This document shows positions 1 through 8,633 of a DNA stretch of 33,521 bases, one piece after another. The notes under the pieces are model-generated. The model had not been told where the DNA came from and made no database searches. It saw only the letters and a program-made list of their open reading frames with translations. Source of the DNA: an uncultured Clostridia bacterium. GTDB taxonomy: Bacteria > Bacillota > Clostridia > Oscillospirales > Oscillospiraceae. The position numbers and the translations under genes were made by a program. The stretch's first letter is position 1. Every line of letters starts with the position of its first letter. The DNA is taken from positions 1 to 33,521 of the forward strand of contig CALYRG010000013.1 of the NCBI GenBank assembly GCA_945482615.1, in the 5' to 3' direction.

Positions 1-826
1 GGATGTTGCCGTAGCCGTTGTCCACGATCTGGGTGATGCCGTCATGCAGGAAGCCGATGCCGATGACGCACTCGCCGGTGCCCACGTTCTTGGAGGGGCC
101 GGAGCCGGACTTGGTGTAAACCTGAACGTTCTTATCCAGGTCAACCAGATACTGGATACCCTCGTCATGGCCGTACTTCTGGATCATGGTGTTGATGATC
201 AGCTTGGCGGTACCGGCGGTGTTGTAGTTGGACAGCCAGACAAGGCCCTTATACTCGGGCTTGGTCAGGTCGGCCCAGTCCTGGGGCACTTCCAGACCCA
301 GGCGGGTCAGCTCGTCGGTATTGACCATGAAGCCCAGAATACCCTTGTAAATGCCGTACCAGTTGCCGTCGGGATCCTTGTAGGCATCGCCCAGCAGGTG
401 GGAGGCGTTCTCAGCCTGATAGGGCTCCAGCAGACCTTCTGCAGCGCAGACGTTGTAGGGATCGGTGGTGCCGCCGAACCAGACGTCAGCGGAGGGGTTA
501 CCCTTCTCCTCTTCGATCTTGCTCTGAACCTCACCGGTGGACAGGCGCTGGTACTGCACCTGGATGCCGTACAGCTCCTGGAACTTCTCACAGGCAGCGG
601 CAAGATACTCTTCCTCGCAGGAGCCATAGACCACCAGGGTACCCTCGGCCTTGGCAGCGGCAATCAGCTCGTCCATGGGGCTGAGCGGGGCGGGCTCAGC
701 AGCGGGAGCTTCGGGAGCGGGGGCAGGGGCAGTCGTCGGAGCAGGAGCGGCTTCCTTGGCGCCGCAGCCGGCAAACAGACCCACAACCATAAGCAGTGAC
801 AGAGCAATTGCAAGCAGTTTTTTCAT
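1..826 (-). CDS. Fe3+/spermidine-type ABC transporter substrate-binding lipoprotein (3' end outside window)
   Basis: About 275 residues are visible; the C-terminus lies beyond base 1. The start at 826 (MKKLLAIALSLLMVVG) follows an AGGAGG ribosome binding site at about 836-841. It gives a lipoprotein signal peptide with lipobox LFAGC (Cys21) and then an Ala/Pro/Thr linker. The mature part opens with a 'GTLVVYGSCEEEY' strand and continues with 'ADVWFGGTTDPY' and 'YGIYKGILGFMVNTDEL', the pattern of family 1 binding proteins of the FbpA/AfuA (Fe3+) and 2-aminoethylphosphonate/spermidine group. It should sit on the outer face of the membrane and feed an ABC importer whose permease and ATPase genes would lie beyond the left edge. 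The ligand cannot be told from this fragment. Confidence 0.85.
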   Translation of the reverse strand, partial: MKKLLAIALSLLMVVGLFAGCGAKEAAPAPTTAPAPAPEAPAAEPAPLSPMDELIAAAKAEGTLVVYGSCEEEYLAAACEKFQELYGIQVQYQRLSTGEVQSKIEEEKGNPSADVWFGGTTDPYNVCAAEGLLEPYQAENASHLLGDAYKDPDGNWYGIYKGILGFMVNTDELTRLGLEVPQDWADLTKPEYKGLVWLSNYNTAGTAKLIINTMIQKYGHDEGIQYLVDLDKNVQVYTKSGSGPSKNVGTGECVIGIGFLHDGITQIVDNGYGNI

Positions 827-868
827 AAAGCTTTTCCTCCTGTTTTCATGTGCTTTTACGCATCACAG

Positions 869-897
869 ATTATATAACTTTGCCAACAGGATGTCAA
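869..897 (-). promoter_or_regulatory. Consensus sigma-70 promoter of the Fe3+-type binding protein
   Basis: On the minus strand TTGACA (897-892) and TATAAT (874-869) are separated by exactly 17 bases, matching the housekeeping consensus in both boxes. The transcript would start near 862 and carry a leader of about 36 bases including the AGGAGG site. Confidence 0.85.
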
Positions 898-1132
898 CTG
901 TTATTTCACCTTTCGTCGTAAATGCACAAATTCCGTGATGCTTTTTTGGCCATAGAATTGTCTCCTTCCGGTAAGCTTCGTTTTTTCCTCCATCGCGGAC
1001 AATTGGATAAGGAGCACATATACAGCACAAAAGCGGACGGCAAAGAGCAGTCTGCTTTTGTGCTTTTGAGGCAGGCTGTCGGGGGAAGAACGCCCCAAGG
1101 ACATACAAGCTTCCCATTTTTCTCCGATCCTA
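898..1132. other. Intergenic region with a 14-bp hairpin
   Basis: No gene is supported here; the overlapping short open frames lack family features. The one clear structure is an inverted repeat with arms 1024-1037 and 1051-1064 (14 bp with a single G/A difference, tolerated as G-U in one strand) around a 13-base loop. Neither strand has a long T run after it, so it is not a typical intrinsic terminator. Confidence 0.5.
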
Positions 1133-1160
1133 TTGAAAAAGCCCCGGAATACGATATAAT
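1133..1160 (+). promoter_or_regulatory. Promoter of the beta-helix protein gene
   Basis: TTGAAA (1133-1138) and TATAAT (1155-1160) are separated by 16 bases. Transcription would start near 1167, leaving a leader of about 55 bases before the GGAGG site at 1211-1215 and the ATG at 1222. Confidence 0.75.
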
Positions 1161-1221
1161 AAAATAAATTCCGGCCCAATACGGTTCCGGCGAAACACAA
1201 AATTCTTACCGGAGGTTTTTT

Positions 1222-3327
1222 ATGCGATACTATGTCGATTGCCATGCTTCCTCCCAGGGGGACGGTAGCAAAGAAGCCCCCTTCTCCACCATTCAGCAGG
1301 CAGCAGATCTTGCCCAGCCGGGAGATGAAGTATACGTTCTGCCCGGCGTTTATCGGGAGGCTGTCCACCCCATGCACAAGGGCCGGGAGGACGCCCCCAT
1401 TGTGTATCGCTCCGCCGTGCCGCTGAAAGCGGTAATCAAAGGCTCCGAGGCGGTGAAAAACTGGGAGCCGCTGAGGGATCATGTGTGGACTGTCCACATC
1501 CCCAACCGGAGCTTTCCGGAGCGCAATCCCTTCACCACCCGGGTCAGCGGGGACTGGTTCATCGCCAGCTTCGTTGCCCACACCGGGGACGTTTTTCTCA
1601 ATGGGAAGTCCATGTATGAGGTCACGGAGCTTTCCCAGGTGTTTGCTCCCGTTGTCTCAAAGGCCTCCTGGGACCCGGATTTTTCCGTGTACACCTGGTT
1701 CTCCCGGCAGGATGCGCAGACGGACGAAACCGTGCTCTATGCCAATTTCCAGGGGTATGACCCCAACGCCGAGAATGTGGAAATAAGCGTCCGTCCCAGC
1801 TGCTTTTTCCCCCTGACGGAAGGAATCGACTACATCACCTTGTCCGGCTTTACCGTCACACAGGCCGCCACCCAGTGGGCGCCTCCCACAGCCTTCCAGG
1901 AGGGCATGATCGGCCCCAACTGGGCCAAGGGCTGGGTCATTGAAAACTGCGACATCTCCGAGTCCAAGTGCAGCGGCATCTCCCTGGGCAAGTATTACCA
2001 GCCGGAAAATGACAACAAGTGGCTGAAAACAAAATACAAGGACGGCACCCAGACCGAGCGGGAGTGCATCTGTCAGGCACAGCGGGAGGGCTGGACCAAG
2101 GAGCGGATCGGCCACCACGTTGTCCGGAACTGCCATATCCACGACTGCGGTCAGACCGGTATTGTGGGGCATCTGGGCGGTGTCTTCTCCGTGATCGAGG
2201 ACAACCACATCCACCACATCAACAACAAGCAGAACCTTGCCGGTGCGGAGATCGGCGGCATCAAGATGCACGCCGCCATCGACGTGCTCTATCGCCGGAA
2301 CCACATCCATCACTGCACCCGGGGTCTCTGGCTGGACTGGCAGGCCCAGGGCACCCGGGTGACCCAGAACTTCTTCCACCACAACACCCTCCCCTGTCTG
2401 GAGGAGGAGCAGGCGCCCGGCCCGGAGCTGTTCCAGGCCCTGGGAGAGGATGTGTTCATCGAGGTCTCCCACGGCCCGACCCTGCTGGATCACAACATCT
2501 TCCTGTCATCCAGGGCAGTCAAGCTGGCGGCCCAGGGCGTTGCCATGGTGCACAATCTGGTGGGCGGCTCCTTTGCCGCCGTGGGAATCGGCACCGACAA
2601 CGGCGCTCCCACCGTCCCTTCCCCGCGCTACACCCCATACCACGTACCCCATCGGACGGAGATTGCGGGCTTTATGACCTTCCTCCATGGGGACAACCGG
2701 TTCTACAACAACATCTTCCTGCAACAGCCGGTTCATCCGGCCCTGCGGGCCATCGAAGCTGTGCTGAGCAGCGACGGAAACCCCTGGGATGACGGCTGCG
2801 TTACCGTGGGAACCCATCGCTTTGACGGCTACCCGACCTTTGATGAGTGGGACAGGGCTTTTGACGGCTACTGCGGAATGGGCTCCCCCGACAGCGACCG
2901 GTACTATAGCAGGCTCCCCATCTGGGCCGCCGGAAATGTCTACCTGAACGGCGCCGGTCATTGGGACGCAGAGCAGGACTTTGTCATCGGCGACCACCCC
3001 GTAAATCTGACCGTGGCGGAAAAGAACGGCAGCTGGGTGCTCTCTACTGATCTTTATTCCTGTATTCCCGAAAAGGGCTGCCCCCAATTACTACCGAAAC
3101 CCTGGGCCGGGCCTTTGAGCCGGAGCAGCCCTTTGAAAATGCCGACGGCACACCCATCACCTTCGATACGGACTACTTTGGGGCTAAACACGCCGCCGCT
3201 CCCCTGCCCGGCCCCTTCGCCCAGGCCGTCGGCAGCGAAGGCATCGCCGTGTACACAGATCGGTAAGAAACAGAGGGTCCAAAGCATTGAAAGCCGAAAA
3301 CCAAAAGCGATAAATCTGACTTTGTGA
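1222..3327 (+). CDS. Right-handed parallel beta-helix protein, frameshifted near its 3' end
   Basis: The 701-residue reading starts at an ATG six bases after GGAGG. The N-terminus (YYVDCHASSQGDGSKEAPF, then TIQQAADLAQPGDEVYVLPGVYRE) is the DUF1565-like opening of parallel beta-helix proteins. Residues of about 230-500 carry repeated His/Asn-rich turns such as 'VIENCDIS', 'VVRNCHIHDCGQTGI' and 'VIEDNHIHHINN', the rungs of a right-handed beta-helix as in pectate lyases and related carbohydrate-active enzymes. There is no signal peptide, so it probably acts in the cytoplasm, perhaps on an imported oligosaccharide; the substrate is unknown. After about residue 620 the protein becomes Pro/Ser-rich and unlike the rest. 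The +2 frame from ATT at 3087 reads a plausible ending (ITTETLGRAFEPEQPFENAD and on) to a stop at 3264-3266. Loss of one C from the run at 3081-3085 would explain this. The last ~80 residues as read are therefore probably not native. Confidence 0.75.
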   Translation: MRYYVDCHASSQGDGSKEAPFSTIQQAADLAQPGDEVYVLPGVYREAVHPMHKGREDAPIVYRSAVPLKAVIKGSEAVKNWEPLRDHVWTVHIPNRSFPERNPFTTRVSGDWFIASFVAHTGDVFLNGKSMYEVTELSQVFAPVVSKASWDPDFSVYTWFSRQDAQTDETVLYANFQGYDPNAENVEISVRPSCFFPLTEGIDYITLSGFTVTQAATQWAPPTAFQEGMIGPNWAKGWVIENCDISESKCSGISLGKYYQPENDNKWLKTKYKDGTQTERECICQAQREGWTKERIGHHVVRNCHIHDCGQTGIVGHLGGVFSVIEDNHIHHINNKQNLAGAEIGGIKMHAAIDVLYRRNHIHHCTRGLWLDWQAQGTRVTQNFFHHNTLPCLEEEQAPGPELFQALGEDVFIEVSHGPTLLDHNIFLSSRAVKLAAQGVAMVHNLVGGSFAAVGIGTDNGAPTVPSPRYTPYHVPHRTEIAGFMTFLHGDNRFYNNIFLQQPVHPALRAIEAVLSSDGNPWDDGCVTVGTHRFDGYPTFDEWDRAFDGYCGMGSPDSDRYYSRLPIWAAGNVYLNGAGHWDAEQDFVIGDHPVNLTVAEKNGSWVLSTDLYSCIPEKGCPQLLPKPWAGPLSRSSPLKMPTAHPSPSIRTTLGLNTPPLPCPAPSPRPSAAKASPCTQIGKKQRVQSIESRKPKAINLTL

Positions 3328-3333
3328 GGATAC

Positions 3334-4047
3334 ATGATGAGGATATTTGCACTGGAACTCAATAACGATATATAAGGAATCGAGCAGGCAGATCAATATA
3401 TAGAAAGCCTCATCGGCAGACTTCCCGAACCGGATCTTGTTGTCCTGCCCGAATTATCCAGATGCAGCTATATGGCAAGTCAGGAAATGTGGAAATATGC
3501 CGATGATCGGAGTAAGGAAACATCTGACTGGGCCATTCGGATGGCAAAAACCTATCATACCTACATCGGTGTCGGTTATCTGGATAAAGAAAACGGTGAT
3601 TACTTTCATCGCTATCTTATTGCGGGACCGGATGGCATCTGCGGTACGGTTTCCAAGTCCGAGGGCGAATCCGCCGTGTTCAAACGGGGTGATTTCGGCA
3701 ATGTCATTCACACTCCATTCGGAACCGTTGGAGTTGCCATCTGCTATGATTCCAGACGCAGGCATTTCTATGACAATGTCAAAGATGAGAAACGATCGCT
3801 GATTCTTTTCCCACACGGCGCTCCGGCAGACCCAAATAAGCCAGAGAAAGAACAGAACGAAAACGACAAGCGATGCCTCCTGTACGCCGATGCCTTTGGG
3901 GTTCCGGTCGTGTATGTCAATAGCAAGGGTTGTCGTATCCACGTTCCGGACGCAGCCATAAAAAATCGCGCCGAAGGTTACCTCGGCACGATTTTCAAAT
4001 TCTTCCATCCTATTATCCCGCAGCTATTGGCATTGCGTCGGGCATGA
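3334..4047 (+). pseudogene. Carbon-nitrogen hydrolase (nitrilase superfamily), broken by an in-frame stop
   Basis: Read from ATG 3334 (or 3337) the frame gives MMRIFALELNNDI, a TAA at 3373-3375, then continues in the same frame to 4047 as a recognisable carbon-nitrogen hydrolase. The usual catalytic set is visible: Glu in 'VVLPELS', a candidate Lys around 'TVSKSEGESAVFKRGDF', and Cys in 'GVAICYDSRRRHF'. A change of AAA to TAA (restoring 'NDIKGIEQADQYIESL') is the simplest explanation of the stop. Re-initiation at ATG 3472 would omit the catalytic Glu, so the product would be inactive. The C-terminus after 'VYVNSKG' is shorter than usual and does not show the expected end of the family, so a second lesion is possible. 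The family hydrolyses amides or nitriles. It follows the frameshifted beta-helix gene and converges on the amidohydrolase. Confidence 0.75.
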
Positions 4048-4096
4048 GAAGGGTTCTGCCTTTCAGGAGCAGTGCTTCCATACCGCAGGGCACATA

Positions 4097-5230
4097 TCAC
4101 GCAAAGTCTGCCTGACAAAATACACATTCTCCGTCCTTGAAGGTCATCTGAGGGACAATCACCTGATGACCGGTAAAACGGTTGCCGGTGATATCGGAAT
4201 ACTCCACATCCTTCTGCTTCACCTTCAAAATGACCACATCCGCGGTGGTTCCCTCAGCCATGGAACCCAGCTCGGGCATACCGATCAGCTGCGCAGGTTT
4301 GATGGTAGCGCAGTCCAGCACATCTTCCAAGCGCATTCCAAAGTCCAGATACTTGGACAGGATACGCGGCAGACTGTGCAGCGGCTGCAGGAAGCAGGAA
4401 GAACTGTTGATGTCACTGCTGATTACATCCGGCACAAAGCCCTGTTCCACAGCAGCCTGACAAATCTTCAGGTCAAAATTGCTTCGGCCGTTGCTGGCAT
4501 CAAACAGAACGCCGCGCTCGCGGGCTTCCAGCAGACCGGGCAGAACCTTTCCATCCTTACCGAGGCAGATATTCTCACCCTTTCCCTGATAGATGTGGCA
4601 TATGACATCGCCGGGACGGAGCATCGAAGCCAGCTGATCCAGGGGAATGGAGCAATCGGTCACGTGAACAATGACCCGTGTGCCCGCCTTTTCGGCGATC
4701 TCCACGGTTCTTCTGACAGATTCTACCGCCAGATCACCATCGATGATGCCATGGGAAATACGGGTTTTAAGCCCCACCAGATTGTCGGAATGCTTTCTGA
4801 AGAACTCTACAATCTTCTTCTCGTCAAACAGTACAGGGTTCAGGTTTTCTGGGTACTGATTGTTGGATTGGCCGCCGGATGCCACCAGCAGGCAGTTCAG
4901 AAAGCGAACCTGCGCGTTGGCAACCAGCGTGTTCCGGATATGCTCATACATTCCTGTGCCTGCAGAGCCGCCGTCCACCGCTGTTGTGATTCCGCAGCAG
5001 GAGGACACCACATCCGCGTTGACACCACCCTCGCTGGCACCTCTCATATAGTGCACATGGTAGTCGATCAAGCCGGTTGTAACAATACAGCCGTCCGCAT
5101 CCACCACCTGACGATACTCGTGATTCGCTTTCGGCGCGGCAATTTTGCCATCAACCATAGCAATATCGCCTTTCCAGTATCTATGCTCAGCCGGATCATA
5201 AACAGTACCATTTTTGATCAAAAAATCCAT
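4097..5230 (-). CDS. Dihydroorotase-like amidohydrolase (EF_0837/AHA_3915-type metallohydrolase)
   Basis: The protein has 377 residues if started at ATG 5230 (MDFLIKNGTVYDP), which follows GGAGG; longer readings to 5329 lack such a site. The fold is the amidohydrolase TIM barrel with a composite beta domain. Candidate metal ligands are H58 and H60 in 'GLIDYHVHY', K155 in 'VGLKTRIS' (possible carboxylated Lys), H189 in 'VIVHVTD', H212 in 'ICHIYQGKG' and D273 in 'ISSDIN'. 'ATIKPAQLIGMPELGSMAEGTTADVVIL' near the end is typical of the group. The enzyme is cytoplasmic and should hydrolyse a cyclic amide or an N-acyl compound; the exact substrate is unknown. It lies downstream of dctQMP in the same direction, separated by a terminator hairpin. 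This suggests it handles the compound brought in by the TRAP transporter. Confidence 0.85.
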   Translation of the reverse strand: MDFLIKNGTVYDPAEHRYWKGDIAMVDGKIAAPKANHEYRQVVDADGCIVTTGLIDYHVHYMRGASEGGVNADVVSSCCGITTAVDGGSAGTGMYEHIRNTLVANAQVRFLNCLLVASGGQSNNQYPENLNPVLFDEKKIVEFFRKHSDNLVGLKTRISHGIIDGDLAVESVRRTVEIAEKAGTRVIVHVTDCSIPLDQLASMLRPGDVICHIYQGKGENICLGKDGKVLPGLLEARERGVLFDASNGRSNFDLKICQAAVEQGFVPDVISSDINSSSCFLQPLHSLPRILSKYLDFGMRLEDVLDCATIKPAQLIGMPELGSMAEGTTADVVILKVKQKDVEYSDITGNRFTGHQVIVPQMTFKDGECVFCQADFA

Positions 5231-5296
5231 CGGTTTTCCTCCAATTGGCATCTCGTCATGTCCAGTATCCGGAAACACAGACACCCATTCTGAAAA

Positions 5297-5326
5297 TGCG
5301 GAGGGGTATTGTATCGCCCCTCCGCA
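5297..5326 (-). terminator. Intrinsic terminator after dctP
   Basis: Perfect 10-bp arms (TGCGGAGGGG and CCCCTCCGCA) flank a 10-base loop. On the minus strand the stem is followed by TTTTC. It lies between dctP and the amidohydrolase gene, so the latter is reached by read-through or has its own promoter. Confidence 0.7.
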
Positions 5327-5371
5327 CATATCTGTCAGTTTGGCATGACGAAGCTGATTACACGGTTGCGA

Positions 5372-6442
5372 TTAGCGGGCCGCATCGATAGCGTCCTGGA
5401 ACAGCTGGACTGTCTCGGCACCCAGATCTTCTTTAACCATGTCGTAAACGATCTGTGCATTCTCGCGCAGAGTAGCCAGATCCTCGTCGTTGAAGGTAAC
5501 AATCTCGCAGCCGGCGTCAAGGCAGATCTGCTTGTCCTTCTCGATGGACTCGGAAGCAACGCCCTTGGCAAACTCAGCAGCCTCAGCCGCGCACTCGTCG
5601 ATCAGCGCCCGGGTGTTCTCGGGCAGGCTCTGGTACAGGTCATTGTTCATGAAGAACACGATGATGTGGCCAACGTGGTTGGTCTCAACGATGTACTTCT
5701 GCACTTCCTGCAGGTTGTTTCCAACAATATTCATGTAGGGGTTCTCCTGGCCGTCAACGGTGCCCTGCTGCAGGCCCATAAACAGCTCATTGAACTGCAT
5801 GGGAACAGCGGATGCAACGGAATTCCAGTATGCCATGTGGTACTTGTTGGTCATGGTACGAATCTTCTGGTTGGCCAGATCGGCAACGGATGCAGTGGGC
5901 TTATTGGTGGTCAGCTGACGGAAGCCTGCATCGGAGAAAGCGAGCATATGAATACCGGAAGCCTCGCAGTACTTGTTGATCTGAACCTTTGCGTAGTCGC
6001 TCTCCAGGAATCTGCGCATATGGTCAATGTCATCAAATACATTGGGCATATCAAACAGAGCCATTTCCTTGACGAAGTCGGTCAGATCGGAGGTCATGCC
6101 GGTGACCATGTCGATGGAGCCAGCAACACAGGCCTCGTCCTGCTCCGTGGTGTTCGCCAGCTGGCCGCCGGGGTACAGGTCGATGGTGATGGAGCCGTTG
6201 GACTTCTCGTTCATCAGGTTTGCAAAGTATTCAACCATCTTATAGTTGGTTGTGGTCTCAGCAACGGTCATTGCCAGAGTCCAGTTGTAGGTGCCGTAAT
6301 CCTCGCCATTGGCTTCGGTAGCAGGGGCATCATTGGCTGCGGGTGCTGCGGAAGTTGCGGGAGCTTCGGTCTTGGAGCTGCCGCAGGCGACCAGGCTCAG
6401 AACAATAACCAATGCCATGATCAGTGCCAGAAACTTTTTCAT
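5372..6442 (-). CDS. dctP: TRAP transporter substrate-binding lipoprotein, DctP family
   Basis: The protein has 356 residues from ATG 6442 (MKKFLALIMALVIVLSLVAC), preceded by an AGGAG site; the lipobox Cys is residue 20. The mature part shows the DctP fold: 'LAMTVAETTTNYKMVEYFANLM' near the start, 'GSITIDLYPGGQLANTTEQ', 'LFDMPNVFDD' and 'MPMQFNELF'-like 'AVPMQFNELFMGLQQGTVDGQENP', the conserved core including the hinge helix. It binds an organic acid-like solute outside the cell and delivers it to DctQM, driven by an ion gradient instead of ATP. The ligand is not evident. The gene is third in the dctQ-dctM-dctP run, 80 bases after dctM, and ends in a terminator hairpin. Confidence 0.92.
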   Translation of the reverse strand: MKKFLALIMALVIVLSLVACGSSKTEAPATSAAPAANDAPATEANGEDYGTYNWTLAMTVAETTTNYKMVEYFANLMNEKSNGSITIDLYPGGQLANTTEQDEACVAGSIDMVTGMTSDLTDFVKEMALFDMPNVFDDIDHMRRFLESDYAKVQINKYCEASGIHMLAFSDAGFRQLTTNKPTASVADLANQKIRTMTNKYHMAYWNSVASAVPMQFNELFMGLQQGTVDGQENPYMNIVGNNLQEVQKYIVETNHVGHIIVFFMNNDLYQSLPENTRALIDECAAEAAEFAKGVASESIEKDKQICLDAGCEIVTFNDEDLATLRENAQIVYDMVKEDLGAETVQLFQDAIDAAR

Positions 6443-6522
6443 AATTTTTTCTCCTTTTACTTTTTTTCCAAATCGGGAGATGTACCCCCGAGCGGTCCGA
6501 AATGAAACTGTCACCGGAAACC

Positions 6523-7836
6523 CTATCCCAGCACAGACGGCAGGAACATCGTAAACCCGGGAACGAATACGATCAGCATCAGGCAGATCAGGAAGGCAAT
6601 CAGGAATGGAACAGTTGCCTTTGCCAGTGTCAGCAGAGGAATCTTCTTGATGCCGGGGAAGGACATACCGGAAGCAACAAACAGATTGATTCCCATGGGA
6701 GGCGTGACCATGCCGATAGCCAGGTTACAGGTCATAAACACGCCCAGGTGGACAGGGTTAATCCCCAGAGCGGTTGCGATGGGCAGAAGGATCGGGGTCA
6801 GGATCATAATGTTGGGGATATTGTCGATAATCATGCCGCACACCAGCATGATAACATTCATCAGCATCAGAATAATGAACTTGTTGTCGGTAACACTCAG
6901 CACCATTTTGGAAATTGTCTGAGGATATTTCAGCAGGGTCATGGTGCGGGCAAACGCGGAAGCGGCGGCGATCACAAACAGGATGTTCACATAGGTGCCT
7001 GCACCAGACATGAAGATCTTTCCAATATCTTTGATCTTGATGGACTTGTAGACGAAGATGCAGACCGCAAAGCTGTAGATCACGGAAATAACAGCCGCCT
7101 CTGTGGGAGAGCAGATGCCGGAGTAAATGCAGCCCAAAATAATGACAGGAGTCAGAAGCGCAAAGAAGCTATCCTTCAGAAGATTCCAAAAGCCCATTGC
7201 ACGGATTTCGTCATAATTTTTCTGAAGCTTTTCCTTGTCCTCACCTTTGCGTTTGCAGTAGATCCAGCAATAGACCATCAGCGCCAGGCCGATCATGATG
7301 CCGGGAATGATACCGCCGATAAACAGCGCCGATGGCGAGGCATTTGCGGCTGCCGAGTAGACAATATAGGATATAGACGGTGGAATGATTACGCCCAAGC
7401 CGCCTGCAACTGTAACAATAGCGGTTGCAAAGACGGCATCGTAGCCCATGTTAACCAGGAAGGGGATGGTCATGGCTCCGACGGCGGAAACAGTCGCAGG
7501 AGAAGATCCGGAGATGGCTGCATAGAACATACAGGTCACAATAACAGCACAGGGGAAACCGGCAGTCTTTTTGCCAATGAAGTAGCCGAAGAAGCGGAAC
7601 AGCTTTTCAGAGATGCCGCCCTCTGCCATAATCATACCGGAAACCATAAACAGTGGAACTGCCAGCAGTGTGAAGCTGTTCATACCGGAGAACATCGCAC
7701 GAACCACATCGATTGCGCCATACTTAATGGTACCCATCAGTCCGGGCAAAATGGACATCAGGCCAAACACGGCACCAACGGGGAGGCTTACTGCCAGGAA
7801 CAGAGCCAGCAAAATAAAGAACAGGCCAATAGTCAT
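6523..7836 (-). CDS. dctM: TRAP transporter large permease, DctM family
   Basis: The protein has 437 residues, the usual size for DctM, and is almost entirely hydrophobic with about 12 predicted membrane segments. Family landmarks include 'LLAVPLFMVSGMIM', 'FPCAVIVTCMFYAAISGSSPATVSAVG', 'PPSISYIVY', 'SPTEAAVISVIYS' and 'IDNIPNIMILTPILLPIA'. It forms the ion-coupled transport channel and works with DctQ and DctP. The start ATG overlaps the end of dctQ by four bases (ATGA), showing translational coupling. Confidence 0.95.
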   Translation of the reverse strand: MTIGLFFILLALFLAVSLPVGAVFGLMSILPGLMGTIKYGAIDVVRAMFSGMNSFTLLAVPLFMVSGMIMAEGGISEKLFRFFGYFIGKKTAGFPCAVIVTCMFYAAISGSSPATVSAVGAMTIPFLVNMGYDAVFATAIVTVAGGLGVIIPPSISYIVYSAAANASPSALFIGGIIPGIMIGLALMVYCWIYCKRKGEDKEKLQKNYDEIRAMGFWNLLKDSFFALLTPVIILGCIYSGICSPTEAAVISVIYSFAVCIFVYKSIKIKDIGKIFMSGAGTYVNILFVIAAASAFARTMTLLKYPQTISKMVLSVTDNKFIILMLMNVIMLVCGMIIDNIPNIMILTPILLPIATALGINPVHLGVFMTCNLAIGMVTPPMGINLFVASGMSFPGIKKIPLLTLAKATVPFLIAFLICLMLIVFVPGFTMFLPSVLG

Positions 7837-8315
7837 CTGTTTTTCTCCTTTCCGGTCAGATCCAGTACCAGAACCTCAACAGCACGAATCATTGCAAGAA
7901 CAAAACATACCATCATCACTTCGTAGAAGTAAGCCACAGGGATCTGGAGTGCGGGACTGCGCTGGCCGGTCTTAACGGTGACTGCAATCAGATCCAGGCT
8001 TCCCTTCACGCACAGGCCGGAGAAACCCAGGATAATCACATTGCACAGAATACCGATCCACTTTTGGAGTTTCTTGCTGAGCATTACCGTGAAGGTATCC
8101 ACACGGATCATACGGCGCAGGCGAATGGTTGCCGGGAGTGAAATGAAAGCGCTGATAGCAAGACCGTAGCAGCACACTTCGTCAGACCAGCTCAATGCGC
8201 TACCGAAGCAATAGCGCATAACGACATTGGCAAACGAAAGGACTGTCATGATCGCAAGGATTACTGCCATACACGCAATTTCAAAATTCCTGTCCAGCCA
8301 TTTTAGAACGGACAT
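7833..8315 (-). CDS. dctQ: TRAP transporter small permease, DctQ family
   Basis: The protein has 160 residues with four predicted membrane segments and the DctQ pattern 'ILAIMTVLSFANVVMRYCFG' followed by 'SLSWSDEVCCYGLAISAFISLPATIRLRRMIRVD'-like sequence. It is the small membrane subunit of the TRAP complex. The start at 8315 follows AAGGAGGAT. It is the first gene of the dctQMP operon and is transcribed away from the membrane protein-LysR pair at 8634-10007. Confidence 0.93.
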   Translation of the reverse strand: MSVLKWLDRNFEIACMAVILAIMTVLSFANVVMRYCFGSALSWSDEVCCYGLAISAFISLPATIRLRRMIRVDTFTVMLSKKLQKWIGILCNVIILGFSGLCVKGSLDLIAVTVKTGQRSPALQIPVAYFYEVMMVCFVLAMIRAVEVLVLDLTGKEKNR

Positions 8316-8633
8316 AAGCCATCCTCCTTATTGATATTTTCGAGTGGATAACCCTGTGCTTTGACACCGCTGCCCCATTTCCGTTTTCGGTCTGTTTCAC
8401 ACAATTATCTACTCTTTTCTTGATTTTTATTTTATATCCTGTATAATGAAAAAAGAAGTTCGATAAAATAAGTTCTTCTGTAAGCAAAACTGTTAGCACG
8501 TTTTTCATCGCGTTATTCTTGTTAAAAGTACACAATAATTACCTAGTCTACCCCCACTTTTTCTTCCGCGTTTTATCTATTTTGCATATTTTCCCTCCCC
8601 TGTTTTCCCATAATTCATACCAGAGGTGATATC
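8316..8633. other. Divergent intergenic region between dctQ and the LysR pair
   Basis: AT-rich region of 318 bases with no credible gene; the 84-codon minus frame here overlaps dctQ and resembles no family. A plus-strand promoter lies at 8420-8447. I could not identify a convincing minus-strand promoter for dctQ. This is the expected place for LysR operators. Confidence 0.5.
8420..8447 (+). promoter_or_regulatory. Putative promoter of the membrane protein-LysR pair
   Basis: TTGATT (8420-8425) and TATAAT (8442-8447) are separated by 16 bases on the plus strand. The transcript would have a leader of about 180 bases before the gene at 8634. Confidence 0.55.

Noticed and set aside
901..1581. 226-codon minus-strand frame across the beta-helix gene start
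   Set aside because: It overlaps the promoter and first 360 bases of the beta-helix gene in antisense and has no recognisable motif.
5231..5329. Upstream extension of the amidohydrolase to ATG 5329
   Set aside because: The extension runs through the dctP terminator hairpin and has no family similarity; ATG 5230 has GGAGG and begins the conserved 'FLIKNGTVYDP'.
5309..6505. Open frame of 398 codons opposite dctP
   Set aside because: Complement of a certain DctP gene; Val/Leu/Gly-rich with no recognisable motif.
6502..7926. Open frame of 474 codons opposite dctM
   Set aside because: His/Gln/Asn-rich complement of a membrane protein gene, with no independent start signals.
8281..8535. 84-codon minus-strand frame upstream of dctQ
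   Set aside because: It overlaps the dctQ start and Shine-Dalgarno region, and its sequence looks like translated AT-rich intergenic DNA.
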